This document shows, piece by piece, positions 7,197 to 15,934 of a DNA stretch of 41,458 bases; positions within the stretch are counted from its first letter, which is position 1, and each line of letters starts with the position of its first letter. Under the pieces are notes generated by a model that worked only from the letters and a program-made list of their open reading frames with translations, was not told the origin of the DNA and ran no database searches. Made by a program: the position numbers and the translations under genes. Source of the stretch: Deltaproteobacteria bacterium (GTDB taxonomy: Bacteria > Desulfobacterota > Dissulfuribacteria > Dissulfuribacterales > QOAL01); assembly GCA_027028245.1 (NCBI GenBank), contig JALVJO010000033.1, forward strand, positions 1 to 41,458. Reading direction: 5' to 3'.

Positions 7197-8256
7197 AATG
7201 ACAAGCCTGTTCAAGAAAAAAGAAAAACCTGTACTCGGCATAGATGTGGGTTCACATACCATAAAACTTACCGAATTTTCTGGCTCGGGCAGCAGCAGGA
7301 CCCTCCGCACTGTGGGAAGGGCACTTGTTCCTCCGGATGTCATTGTTGACGGTTCCATAAAGGACCACGAAACAGTGGGAAATATTCTTCAAAACCTGAT
7401 ATCAAGCTGCCAGCCAAAAATAAAACGAGTGGCTACTTCCATTTCAGGTTATTCAGTCATTGTCAAGCGCATTCATGTTCCCTATGCCAATGAAAAGGAA
7501 ATAGAAGAGAACCTTCTTATAGAAGCGGAAAAATATGTACCCTTTGAAATCGACGATGTCTACATAGATTTCAGCATGCTGAAAAAAGAGGAAGAAGAAA
7601 CAGAGGGAACAGATCTCTTCCTGGTAGCTGCAAAAAAAGAAATCGTGGATGCCTACGCCAGTCTACTGGAGACCATCGGACTCACTCCTGCTGTAATCGA
7701 TGTAGATGCCTTTACCCTTGTCAACGCCTTCGAAATGGCCTTTGGAGATGTCTCTGAGCCAGCTGTCCTAATAGACATAGGAGCCAGCAAAACTAATCTG
7801 AATATCATCCGTAATGGCATGCCGGTTTTTGCCAGAGACATGGCAATAGGCGGCGAACAGCTTACAGAAGCCATTCAGGAGGCAACGGGTCTCAACCGCG
7901 AAGATGCAGAAGCCGCAAAGATTTCTGGAACAAAGGACCATGTCCTTGCCGAAGAAATCAGGCAGGTCGTAGTTGAAATGGCGAATCTTTGGCTGGAGGA
8001 AATAAAGAAGGCAATTAATTTTTTCAAATCAAGCGCAAAACCCGAAGAGTTTCCCACCCATGTGTTCTTAAGCGGGGGCTGCGCCCTTTTGAAGGATTTG
8101 GATAAACATTTTTCCAAAGGCCTAGGAATTGAAGCCAAAAGGCTGAATCCTTTTTCAGGTATTGCTCACTCAAAAGAGATCGATCCAGCCTATATAGATA
8201 CCATATCACCACAACTGGCAATAGCCAGCGGCCTGGCAATAAGGAGTGCAGAATAG
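7177..8256 (+). CDS. pilM: Type IV pilus assembly protein PilM (actin-like ATPase)
   Basis: A 359-residue cytoplasmic protein of the PilM/FtsA-like actin fold that binds the PilN tail and anchors the inner-membrane alignment complex. The nucleotide-binding signatures are VLGIDVGSHTIKL (phosphate 1), VLIDIGASKTNL (phosphate 2) and VFLSGGCALLKDL (adenosine). The start is uncertain: ATGs at 7177, 7183 and 7198 are all in frame, and 7198 lies one base after the stop of a short leader frame with a good ribosome site. It is the first gene of a pilMNOP-secretin operon; its stop overlaps the pilN start (TAGTG). Confidence 0.93.
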   Translation: MSMKNLKMTSLFKKKEKPVLGIDVGSHTIKLTEFSGSGSSRTLRTVGRALVPPDVIVDGSIKDHETVGNILQNLISSCQPKIKRVATSISGYSVIVKRIHVPYANEKEIEENLLIEAEKYVPFEIDDVYIDFSMLKKEEEETEGTDLFLVAAKKEIVDAYASLLETIGLTPAVIDVDAFTLVNAFEMAFGDVSEPAVLIDIGASKTNLNIIRNGMPVFARDMAIGGEQLTEAIQEATGLNREDAEAAKISGTKDHVLAEEIRQVVVEMANLWLEEIKKAINFFKSSAKPEEFPTHVFLSGGCALLKDLDKHFSKGLGIEAKRLNPFSGIAHSKEIDPAYIDTISPQLAIASGLAIRSAE

Positions 8257-8801
8257 TGATTGCAATCAATCTATTACCGGTCAGGGAGTGGAAAAAAAGA
8301 GAGGCTGTACGTCAGCAGGTGTCAATCTTTTTTCTGTCCATCGTTCTACTTCTGTCTGGTCTATTTGCCGTAGGATTTGCAATCCAGGGGAAAATTTCTG
8401 CCCAACGGGCAGAACTAAAAAGACTGGAAGCACAAAAAGCTAAGCTTGCCTATGTAAACAAGAAAATCAGACAGGTCCAGCAGAAGAACAAGGAGATAGA
8501 AACAAAATTCAAAGCCATAGAAAACCTTCAGAGAGGCCGTACACGCACAGTAAAGGTGCTTGATGAAGTAGTCAGTTCCCTGCCAATAGACAGGCTGTGG
8601 CTTACGAAGCTTGATGTAAAAAATAGCAGTCTCAAATTGTCGGGTATTGCACTGGACAACCATACAGTGGCTCTTTTCATGAGACGCCTGCAAGCGGCGT
8701 CGATTTTCAAAAAAGTACGTCTTGCAGCGACTAAGCGCAAGGAAGTCCAGGGACACGACCTCATGGCGTTCGATCTGAACATAGATATCGTTGGGTCATG
8801 A
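8256..8801 (+). CDS. pilN: Type IV pilus assembly protein PilN
   Basis: A 181-residue inner-membrane protein with the family N-terminus IAINLLPVREWKKRE, the conserved cytoplasmic motif that docks into PilM. One transmembrane segment (about 25-45) follows, then a periplasmic coiled coil rich in K, E and Q and a ferredoxin-like C-terminal domain. GTG start, sharing one base with the pilM stop. PilN pairs with PilO across the periplasm. Length is normal. Confidence 0.9.
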   Translation: MIAINLLPVREWKKREAVRQQVSIFFLSIVLLLSGLFAVGFAIQGKISAQRAELKRLEAQKAKLAYVNKKIRQVQQKNKEIETKFKAIENLQRGRTRTVKVLDEVVSSLPIDRLWLTKLDVKNSSLKLSGIALDNHTVALFMRRLQAASIFKKVRLAATKRKEVQGHDLMAFDLNIDIVGS

Positions 8802-8828
8802 CTAGCTAAAGGGTGACGAGTAAATACC

Positions 8829-9581
8829 GTGAAAGTAAAAAGGCAAATTTTTCGGATACCTCAGGGAATTTTCGATAATGTTTATCGGATGCCCACTTGG
8901 CAGAAGGCACTTGCATTGACAGTCACATGGGCTGTGCCCTTGGCCCTCTTCTGGTTCCTGTTTCTTTCAACGAGGATGGGAGAAATTGACAGTATCTCGT
9001 CAAAAATACCCAATCTTAAAAGGGAAATAGCTATTCTTGAAACCAAAAGCAGACAGCTTCCCAAGCTCGAAAAAGAGCTGAAAGCAATGCAGGAAATCCT
9101 GAAGCAGGCAATGAAACTACTTCCTGAAAAAGAAGATATACCTTCAGTACTCACAGAAATTTCTTCACTGGGAAATGAAGCTCGATTGGAATTCCAGGCA
9201 TTTCGACCTGGCGAAGAAAAGATAGAAAAATTTTATGCGTCCATTCCTGTATCCCTGGAATTTAAGGGTCCGTTCCACAATACCGTGGTTTTTTTTGACA
9301 AAGTGAGCAGAATGGCCCGGATAGTTCATATTAAAGACGTAAGCATGGGAAAAGCAGAAGAAAGTTCTCAAACATGGAGTCAGACAGGCAATGAGCCCGG
9401 CAAGGCACAGAACAATGCGTCTCCAAATACTGCAGATTCCAACTTATCTGAATCAAAAGGAATTCAAAGGGGCGGCAACTGGATTATCCAGACAAGATGT
9501 TCAGCGGTCACTTATCGCTTCCTGACCCCTGATGAACAAAAGGCCAATAAAAAGAAAGCAGGAAAACAGAAGAAAAAATGA
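8829..9581 (+). CDS. pilO: Type IV pilus assembly protein PilO
   Basis: A 250-residue protein with a short cytoplasmic N-terminus, one transmembrane helix (about 28-48), a long coiled coil (about 50-105) and a periplasmic ferredoxin-like domain. The segment YASIPVSLEFKGPFHNTVVFFDKVSRMARIVHI is the typical PilO core (split here by family comparison, not by a search). An insertion rich in S, N, Q and G (about 180-210) precedes the last strand, and the C-terminus is a lysine tail. GTG start. It forms heterodimers with PilN and binds PilP. The stop overlaps the pilP start. Confidence 0.88.
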   Translation: MKVKRQIFRIPQGIFDNVYRMPTWQKALALTVTWAVPLALFWFLFLSTRMGEIDSISSKIPNLKREIAILETKSRQLPKLEKELKAMQEILKQAMKLLPEKEDIPSVLTEISSLGNEARLEFQAFRPGEEKIEKFYASIPVSLEFKGPFHNTVVFFDKVSRMARIVHIKDVSMGKAEESSQTWSQTGNEPGKAQNNASPNTADSNLSESKGIQRGGNWIIQTRCSAVTYRFLTPDEQKANKKKAGKQKKK

Positions 9582-10168
9582 TGCAGAATCTTTCCAATAT
9601 AAAGACCTTTTCTTTAAACACTTTTATCTTCAGCCTTTTTGTCATTTTTCTCCCGGTTTTTCAGGGTGATTCATGTGCCACAACAAAATCAGCTAAAGGT
9701 ATGCTACCAGTCGTCCAGGATAAAAAGATTAAAGATTATGAGAAAAGATTGGCGAAGCTTTTAACCCCGCTGACCTATCGCTACAATCCCGCAGGCAAGC
9801 CGGATCCATTCATGCCTTTTTTCCGGACTTCCACTTCAACTGGTAAGAACGCTGCCAAGGCCTCCGGCAAAAGAAACAGAAGTATCAGATGCACTACTCC
9901 CCTGGAATGCATGGATGTAGGCCAGCTCACGCTTGTTGGAATAGTCTTGGAGCAAAACGGATCGCCCCTGGCCATGGTTCAGGATGCCTCAGGTATAGGC
10001 TATACGCTGAAACCTGGTATGAGGATTGGATTTCAGCATGGAAAAGTGACAAAAATTGAGAAAGAAAAAGTAATTATTAAGGAACAAATTGAAAATTTAA
10101 AGGGAGAATTGACATCCCGCGAAAGGATTTTATTTCTTCATCCGGAGGAGAGCAATGAGGTCCAATAG
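9578..10168 (+). CDS. pilP: Type IV pilus assembly protein PilP
   Basis: A 196-residue exported protein linking the PilN-PilO complex to the secretin. A hydrophobic N-terminal signal (about 10-32) is followed by a disordered linker with the PDPFMPFF motif and by the C-terminal beta domain, LTLVGIVLEQNGSPLAMVQDASG..YTLKPG. PilP is usually a lipoprotein, but the only cysteine near the signal is preceded by G-D-S, a poor lipobox, so lipidation is doubtful here. ATGA overlap with pilO, and the next gene begins inside its 3' end. Confidence 0.88.
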   Translation: MMQNLSNIKTFSLNTFIFSLFVIFLPVFQGDSCATTKSAKGMLPVVQDKKIKDYEKRLAKLLTPLTYRYNPAGKPDPFMPFFRTSTSTGKNAAKASGKRNRSIRCTTPLECMDVGQLTLVGIVLEQNGSPLAMVQDASGIGYTLKPGMRIGFQHGKVTKIEKEKVIIKEQIENLKGELTSRERILFLHPEESNEVQ

Positions 10169-11393
10169 GAAAGGTATAAAGAATATTCCAGCATTTTTCT
10201 TGTTAGTTTGTTTTTTAATTGCCGGATTCCATCCGATTTCTGTTTGCAGGGCAGTCCAGCAGGAAAAGCAGTCGAGTTCGGATGTAAATTTCTGGCTTAA
10301 AGAACTAAAAAAACGCAAATCAGTGCCTGAAAACAATAAAGCCTTCCAAGTGGCCAAATCCGAGATTGCATCACATAAACATCATTCAGCAACTCAGATT
10401 GCTGCCAAATCACTGGCGGCAAAAAATGCCAAACAGAGTAATGAACCTAAAAAGATCAGTGTAGATTTTTATAAAGTTGACCTGCATAACGTTTTCAGAC
10501 TGCTTGGCCAAGTAAGCGGCAAAAATGTGGTGGTGGACGAAGGTGTAAAGGGAACGCTTACTCTCGCCCTGGATAATGTACCCTGGACGTTTGTATTAGA
10601 CGTAATAAAGAATCTGAAGGGGCTAAATAGCATAGAAAGAAACAACACTATAATGATCTATCCCAATAAGAAATCGGTACAATGGGCCGGAGAAAGCGGA
10701 TCTTCGGGCACCTTAGAAACCAAACCGGTAGTAAATATCGCCGCACCTAAGGCTAAAAAACTGGCCATAAATAATAAGAAGAAATCCAACACCCCTCTAA
10801 AACAGATAATTAAGGCAGAAAAACTTGTTAAAAAGGCCGCTTCCCAGGAAAGACACGGAAATATCCTAGGGGCATACGAAAACCTGAAAAAAGCAGCAGC
10901 TCTCTGGCCGGACAATGCAGAACTTAACAGAAAACTTGCTGCATTGGCCCTGCAGCAGGATGACGCCCTTTCAGCCTTCAATTATGCCAAGGAAGCGCTG
11001 AAAATCGACAGCAAGGATGGAGAAGCTGCTTCAATAGCGGCAGTAGCCCTGGCACGATTGAACAGGGTTAAAGATGCTGCCGCATACTTTGAAATGGCTA
11101 TTTCAGAGAAGCCTTCCAGGGACACCCTCTGGAACTATGCCGTGCTGTCATTTTCTCAGGGAGATTACAGAAAGGCATTGAGACTAATAAACCGCCTTGA
11201 GGCCAATTATAAGATTGATCCAGACGCCATAATGCTCAAGGCGCAGTGCTATGAATATCTTGCCAAGACTCCTCAGGCGATAACGGAATACCAAACTATT
11301 TTATCTGCAGGTGCCAGTGTACCTGAAGATATGCTTACATTCGCCCATTTAAGGCTAAAGGCCCTGACAGGCTCCGAGGATGCAGGTGAGTAA
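10155..11393 (+). CDS. Secretin N0 (STN-like) domain fused to TPR repeats, pilus operon
   Basis: A 412-residue exported protein (signal about 12-33). Residues about 98-172 read as the secretin N0/STN domain: ISVDFYKVDLHNVFRLLGQV, then NVVVDEGVKG and L-x-L-x-x-V-P-W. This resembles the N-terminal module of PilQ, not a TPR protein. From about residue 215 onward are tetratricopeptide repeats (A..G....A...L..A....P....). It sits between pilP and the secretin gene and overlaps pilP by 14 nt. By position it could be an MshN-like or pilotin-like assembly factor that holds the secretin through N0-N0 contacts; that role is inference. The first ATG with signal-peptide context was chosen. Confidence 0.75.
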   Translation: MRSNRKGIKNIPAFFLLVCFLIAGFHPISVCRAVQQEKQSSSDVNFWLKELKKRKSVPENNKAFQVAKSEIASHKHHSATQIAAKSLAAKNAKQSNEPKKISVDFYKVDLHNVFRLLGQVSGKNVVVDEGVKGTLTLALDNVPWTFVLDVIKNLKGLNSIERNNTIMIYPNKKSVQWAGESGSSGTLETKPVVNIAAPKAKKLAINNKKKSNTPLKQIIKAEKLVKKAASQERHGNILGAYENLKKAAALWPDNAELNRKLAALALQQDDALSAFNYAKEALKIDSKDGEAASIAAVALARLNRVKDAAAYFEMAISEKPSRDTLWNYAVLSFSQGDYRKALRLINRLEANYKIDPDAIMLKAQCYEYLAKTPQAITEYQTILSAGASVPEDMLTFAHLRLKALTGSEDAGE

Positions 11394-11408
11394 GGGAGGT
11401 AATAAGAA

Positions 11409-13226
11409 ATGAAATTTACAAAGGATTCTGGGCATTGGGATAGAAATTGCTGGTTGTACTTTCTGATAATTATCTCCTTTGTTTCTATCCAGGGTTGTGC
11501 TCAACACAGTTTGGACACCAAGGAAACGACTAGCGCGCCTGTCAAGGCCAAAGAACCCCCTGTCAAAAGACAGCTTCAGGCAAACAGGATGGTTTCTCCA
11601 AGTACCGGACTGTCTATGGAAAAGCCACCCATCCACTGGAGGCCTTCTTACAGTCTGTCAGAAGTTCACATCAAATCCGAGGATGCCAAGCTGCCGGAAA
11701 TGACCGTTGGAGCTGACATAAACACAAAAAACGGCAGGGTGCCGCTGCACACCATAATAAAATCCCTGGCTGATCTTAAGGGCATGAATGTAAGCTGGAC
11801 CAGTGATGTAGACCAAGAAGCCCTGGTCAGTGTAAATATAAAGGCTGACAGCAGCTTTTGGGATGCTCTGAATGACGTATTGAGACAGGTAGACTATTTC
11901 TACGAATTCACAAATGATACTCTGGTAATAAAATACAAAGACACCCAGAGATTTCACATCACAAGCCCCTTTCTGACAGGCAGCTACAGGACTGCAGTGG
12001 GAGGTGATTTTCTCGGTACTGCCGGTGATGTCGAGACAGGTCTCCAGGGTGCACTGTCAGTCGAACATAACGACGACAACATAGATTTATGGGCTACCAT
12101 AGAAGACAATATTGGCAAGATACTCAATCTTGCCACATTGAACGTACCAGAAACATCTTCAGATGATCAGCAAGACATGGAACGTATCAGAAGGCTGTGC
12201 AGGCAGAGATATCCTGCCAATCCTGCCCAGCAGGCGTTATGCGTTCAACAACAGGAGGCGGAAAGAAGCCTTCGGGGCAACAGCAGTACTTCCAGGAGCC
12301 AGAACAACGAACAAGGCCAGAATGACGTGGTGCAGGGCACAGGACGCGGAAGCAGGGAAGGATTTTATTTTACCATTGATAAACCCCTTGGGATAATAAC
12401 GGTTACTGCCCCTCGTTCTATTCTTGAAAAGGTAAGAAAATACGTTGACACTCTTCACGACGCACTCTGCAGGCAGGTAATCATAGAAGCTAAAATCATA
12501 GAGGTACAACTCGATGATTCTTCCAGCAAGGGGGTGGACTGGAGCCAGCTTCTCAAGGATTCTCCCTTTACCTTCGAGATGACCTTTGGAAAAAATGGTC
12601 AGATATACCCGACAGACGGCGTGAAATTCCTGGAAAGCGTTACCATGACCAGGGCTCCCTTTGATCTTGTACTGAATTTTCTGGATGAATTCGGAAATGT
12701 AAAGGTGCTTTCAAACCCCAAGTTATCTCTTTTGAACGGGCAGCCGGCCATGATAACCGGCGGGAAAACCACCCGCTACATAGACAAGGTCACGACTGTG
12801 GTGGACAATTCCAGCGGTGGTTCTACCACTTCCTATACCATTGAAACAAAGGATATACTGTCTGGAATCGGACTGGGAGTAATTGCCAATATAAAATCAG
12901 ATGACGAAATTGTTCTTCAGTTAACGCCTGTCAACAGCCGATTGGCAAACATGACCACCAGGCAGTTCGGGTCTTTCATGACGGGTTATGCAGAAGTAGA
13001 TCTTCCAGAGGTCAACCTGAGGGAGATGACAACCATGGCCAAGGTAAAAAGCGGCCAGCTCCTCATAATTGGAGGAATAATCGATGAGTCCACAGGAACC
13101 CAGGGAAACAAGGTTCCAATACTTGGAGATCTTCCCCTTATAGGCTACGCCTTTAAAAGCGAGACGAAATTTACCAAGAAACGTGAACTTGTCATTCTCC
13201 TGAGGCCGCAGATAGTGGAAATCTGA
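11409..13226 (+). CDS. Outer-membrane secretin, MshL/PilQ type
   Basis: A 605-residue secretin that would form the outer-membrane channel for the pilus. The signal ends in S-I-Q-G-C30, a plausible lipobox, so it may be lipid-anchored like MshL. An N-terminal STN/N0 region (about 110-180) leads into an N1 domain and then the secretin core: VIIEAKIIEVQLDD, KVLSNPKLSLLNGQPAMI, and the C-terminal signature VPILGDLPLIGYAFKSE with LVILLRPQIVEI. Between N0 and N1 is a spacer with two cysteines (C-x13-C near residues 263-277) that could form a disulfide. It is the last gene of the pilM operon and is followed by a strong terminator. Confidence 0.87.
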   Translation: MKFTKDSGHWDRNCWLYFLIIISFVSIQGCAQHSLDTKETTSAPVKAKEPPVKRQLQANRMVSPSTGLSMEKPPIHWRPSYSLSEVHIKSEDAKLPEMTVGADINTKNGRVPLHTIIKSLADLKGMNVSWTSDVDQEALVSVNIKADSSFWDALNDVLRQVDYFYEFTNDTLVIKYKDTQRFHITSPFLTGSYRTAVGGDFLGTAGDVETGLQGALSVEHNDDNIDLWATIEDNIGKILNLATLNVPETSSDDQQDMERIRRLCRQRYPANPAQQALCVQQQEAERSLRGNSSTSRSQNNEQGQNDVVQGTGRGSREGFYFTIDKPLGIITVTAPRSILEKVRKYVDTLHDALCRQVIIEAKIIEVQLDDSSSKGVDWSQLLKDSPFTFEMTFGKNGQIYPTDGVKFLESVTMTRAPFDLVLNFLDEFGNVKVLSNPKLSLLNGQPAMITGGKTTRYIDKVTTVVDNSSGGSTTSYTIETKDILSGIGLGVIANIKSDDEIVLQLTPVNSRLANMTTRQFGSFMTGYAEVDLPEVNLREMTTMAKVKSGQLLIIGGIIDESTGTQGNKVPILGDLPLIGYAFKSETKFTKKRELVILLRPQIVEI

Positions 13227-13284
13227 TTAGATGAAATCCCTTTTACAAAAAGTATAATTTTCTCCCATAACCTTCTCCTCTCAG

Positions 13285-13327
13285 GGCCTTTTGAGACAGA
13301 ATGCTGTTCTCAGAAGGCCTTTTTTTG
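13285..13327 (+). terminator. Rho-independent terminator of the pilus operon
   Basis: GGCCTT (13285-13290) pairs with AAGGCC (13314-13319); inside, GAGA-CAG pairs with CTG-T-TCTC around a short loop. A run of eight T residues (13320-13327) follows. It lies 60 nt after the secretin stop codon. Confidence 0.88.
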
Positions 13328-13414
13328 TTCAACCTTTAAGTGCCTCGAGATGGGCACTGTGGTACAATTTGGTTTACTGGCTGATCTATAAATTCTTCCA
13401 AACGAGGCCGACGC

Positions 13415-15934
13415 ATGTCCCTTGACCGTCTGTTGAGATACTGGGCCTTTCAATTTTTCTCTCCTGAAACGGTCCTCAAGGAGAAATACAAGTCTTTTAA
13501 AAAGATCCTGCAGGCAGACAGGCAGGCCCATCTTCATATGGCCAGACTGGAGGAAATATTTTACCACAGAAAGCAGGTCGATTGTTCCAGGATAGATTCC
13601 ATCTATCACGATCTGTCTGATGCCGTGGCTGAGATGGTCTCTGGGCTGCAGGAACTTGCTCCTGGAAAATTCAGCAATCTGAAGGATTATTTCAAAAAAA
13701 TTGATTTTTACTGCCGGCTGCTCCTTGCACCAATGATCTTCGACACGTCACGGCCTTATGTATTCCTATCCGGGATGGCTGGCGGAGATGAAAATCTTTT
13801 GGGGGGCAAGGGACAGAACCTGAACCTGCTTAAAAACAAACTCGGTCTGCCTGTCCCGGATTTCTTCATAGTTACTACGCATGCCTTCTTTTATTTCCTG
13901 GAGTCCAACAAGGCAACCAGTGATATAGAAACCATACTTTCCCAAGTAAACATTCAAAAACAGGAATCCCTGGAATCCAGTTCTTCCAACATATTGAAAC
14001 TGCTGCAAAAGGCCCGGCTGCCTGAAGATCTTGGCGACTCCATACTGAAAGCTGTGGAACTGGTATTCCAGGGAAGGGCAAATCTCCTGCTCTCTGTCAG
14101 GAGCAGCGCCGTTGCAGAGGACAGAGAAAGTTCCTTTGCCGGGCAATATCTGACTCTGCTGAAAGTGGAGCCCGGTGATATCTTATCTGCCTATCAAAGG
14201 GTCATTAAAAGTAAATACAATCCAAGTCCTCTTTACTACAGGATTAAAAAGGGCTATTGCGACATGGAAACTCCTATGGCAGTCATAGTCCAGGAGATGA
14301 TAGAAACAAAAGCCGCCGGGGTAGCCTATTCACGAAATCCTGACAAACGGCTTGAAAACTTTATGACCATTTACGCAGTCCTGGGCCCGGGTGAACTCGT
14401 AGTTGACGGTACTGAAACACCTGAAATTATAAACCTGGACAGGGAAACAGGTGAACCTGTCACCAACCTCTATTACCAGTCTGGTGATGCCGGGAATCAC
14501 AAAAATATCCTGCCTGAAAGCCATGTACATATGCTGGGAGAATGGCTTTCAAGGCTTGAAGAATATTTCAGCCATCCGGTAGACATAGAATGGTGCCTCA
14601 CGTCTTCTGGCAGGCTCAAGATCCTTCAGGCACGGGCACTGACAGCCCCTGACATCCATGAGGCTGGTAAACCCGATCTGGATTTCAAAGGCCTTGAGGT
14701 TATATACCAAGGCGGTATTGCCGCATCCCCTGGATGCGGTTCAGGCCCGGTATTCAGGGTCTCACGGCACGACGATCTCACCCTTGTCCCTCCAGGTGCA
14801 GTTATTGTGGCCGAACATGCAACCCCTGATTTCGTGGAAGTCTTTGAACAGATCTCTGCTCTTGTGACTGAAAAAGGAAGTGCAGCAAGCCACTGCGCCT
14901 CTGTGGCCAGGGAACTGGGCGTACCCTATCTTTGTGATGTTGCCGGAGCCATGGACAATCTTGAAAAGGACATGGATATAACTGTAGATGCAACCAACTC
15001 CCGAATATTTAGAGGAATAGCCAGGCAGTGCAAAAAAAGAACTAAAAGGCGGCCGGCACAGGATTTACCCGCAACTCCCCTGTTCAACAAGCTTGCACAG
15101 CTTGTAAAGATGGTGTCCAAACTCTCCCTTCTGGATGCAGAAAGCAGGCATTTCCGACCGGAAAGCTGCCGCTCCATTCATGATATAATAAGATTCGTGC
15201 ATGAATGCGCCATGAGAGAGATGTTTTTTATCGGCAGCAAGGGGATGCACCCCAGGCGGGGTGCCAGGAAACTGGTGGGTGAATTCCCCATGACATTTTA
15301 CGTCCTGGACGTGGGAGGCGGACTCAGGAATGATGTCAAAGGGGATGAGATATCAATCGAGGCCGTCAGGTCAAGACCAATGAAGGCATTCTGGAAAGGA
15401 TTGACAGATCCTTCAGTCAGATGGTCGGATACTGAGCATTTTGCATGGGAAGAGTTTGATTCCATAGTCCTTGCAGGCGGAATTGCAGACAAGGATGCAG
15501 CTTCACTTTCAAGCTATGCGGTTCTGGCCCATGACTACATGAACCTCAGCATCCGCTTCGGCTATCACTTTGTCCAAATTGACGCCCTTGCCACAGAGGA
15601 CCTCCACAGCAACTATATTACATTCAGGTTTTCCGGAGGCGGCGGAAGGCCGGAGGGAAAACTCTTGCGGGCCTCATTCATATCCGGAGTGTTGAGACAT
15701 CTTGGCTTCAAGACCGAAAGCACCGGTGAGCTGGTGGATGCAAGGATAAAACCTGCCTCCCAGAAGGATATCCTGAGGGTGCTGGTGGATATAGGCCGCC
15801 TGGTGGGGGCAACACGTCTCATGGACATGTATCTTGACGAAGATTCGGATATTTCCGGGCTCATTCAGGATTTTCTGCAGGGCAGATCCGATTTTTCCAG
15901 GAACTATGATGGGGAATCATCCGATGAAAAGTAA
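13415..15934 (+). CDS. PEP/pyruvate-binding (PEP-synthase-like) protein with a non-canonical C-terminus
   Basis: 839 residues. After about 120 N-terminal residues of unassigned helical sequence comes the ATP-grasp-like nucleotide/pyruvate-binding domain (about 125-420): G-x-x-L-x-G-G-K-G-x-N-L, SVRSSAVAEDRESSFAGQY, AAGVAYSRNP and VDIEWC. The phosphohistidine domain follows, with the catalytic-type His493 in ASHCASVARELGVPYLCDV. Beyond about residue 560 the PEP-binding TIM barrel of true PEP synthase or PPDK is not recognisable; instead there is a domain I do not recognise (YVLDVGGGL..AGGIADKD..). It may carry out phosphoryl transfer to a different acceptor, or be regulatory. It overlaps the next gene by 11 nt. 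Confidence 0.7.
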   Translation: MSLDRLLRYWAFQFFSPETVLKEKYKSFKKILQADRQAHLHMARLEEIFYHRKQVDCSRIDSIYHDLSDAVAEMVSGLQELAPGKFSNLKDYFKKIDFYCRLLLAPMIFDTSRPYVFLSGMAGGDENLLGGKGQNLNLLKNKLGLPVPDFFIVTTHAFFYFLESNKATSDIETILSQVNIQKQESLESSSSNILKLLQKARLPEDLGDSILKAVELVFQGRANLLLSVRSSAVAEDRESSFAGQYLTLLKVEPGDILSAYQRVIKSKYNPSPLYYRIKKGYCDMETPMAVIVQEMIETKAAGVAYSRNPDKRLENFMTIYAVLGPGELVVDGTETPEIINLDRETGEPVTNLYYQSGDAGNHKNILPESHVHMLGEWLSRLEEYFSHPVDIEWCLTSSGRLKILQARALTAPDIHEAGKPDLDFKGLEVIYQGGIAASPGCGSGPVFRVSRHDDLTLVPPGAVIVAEHATPDFVEVFEQISALVTEKGSAASHCASVARELGVPYLCDVAGAMDNLEKDMDITVDATNSRIFRGIARQCKKRTKRRPAQDLPATPLFNKLAQLVKMVSKLSLLDAESRHFRPESCRSIHDIIRFVHECAMREMFFIGSKGMHPRRGARKLVGEFPMTFYVLDVGGGLRNDVKGDEISIEAVRSRPMKAFWKGLTDPSVRWSDTEHFAWEEFDSIVLAGGIADKDAASLSSYAVLAHDYMNLSIRFGYHFVQIDALATEDLHSNYITFRFSGGGGRPEGKLLRASFISGVLRHLGFKTESTGELVDARIKPASQKDILRVLVDIGRLVGATRLMDMYLDEDSDISGLIQDFLQGRSDFSRNYDGESSDEK

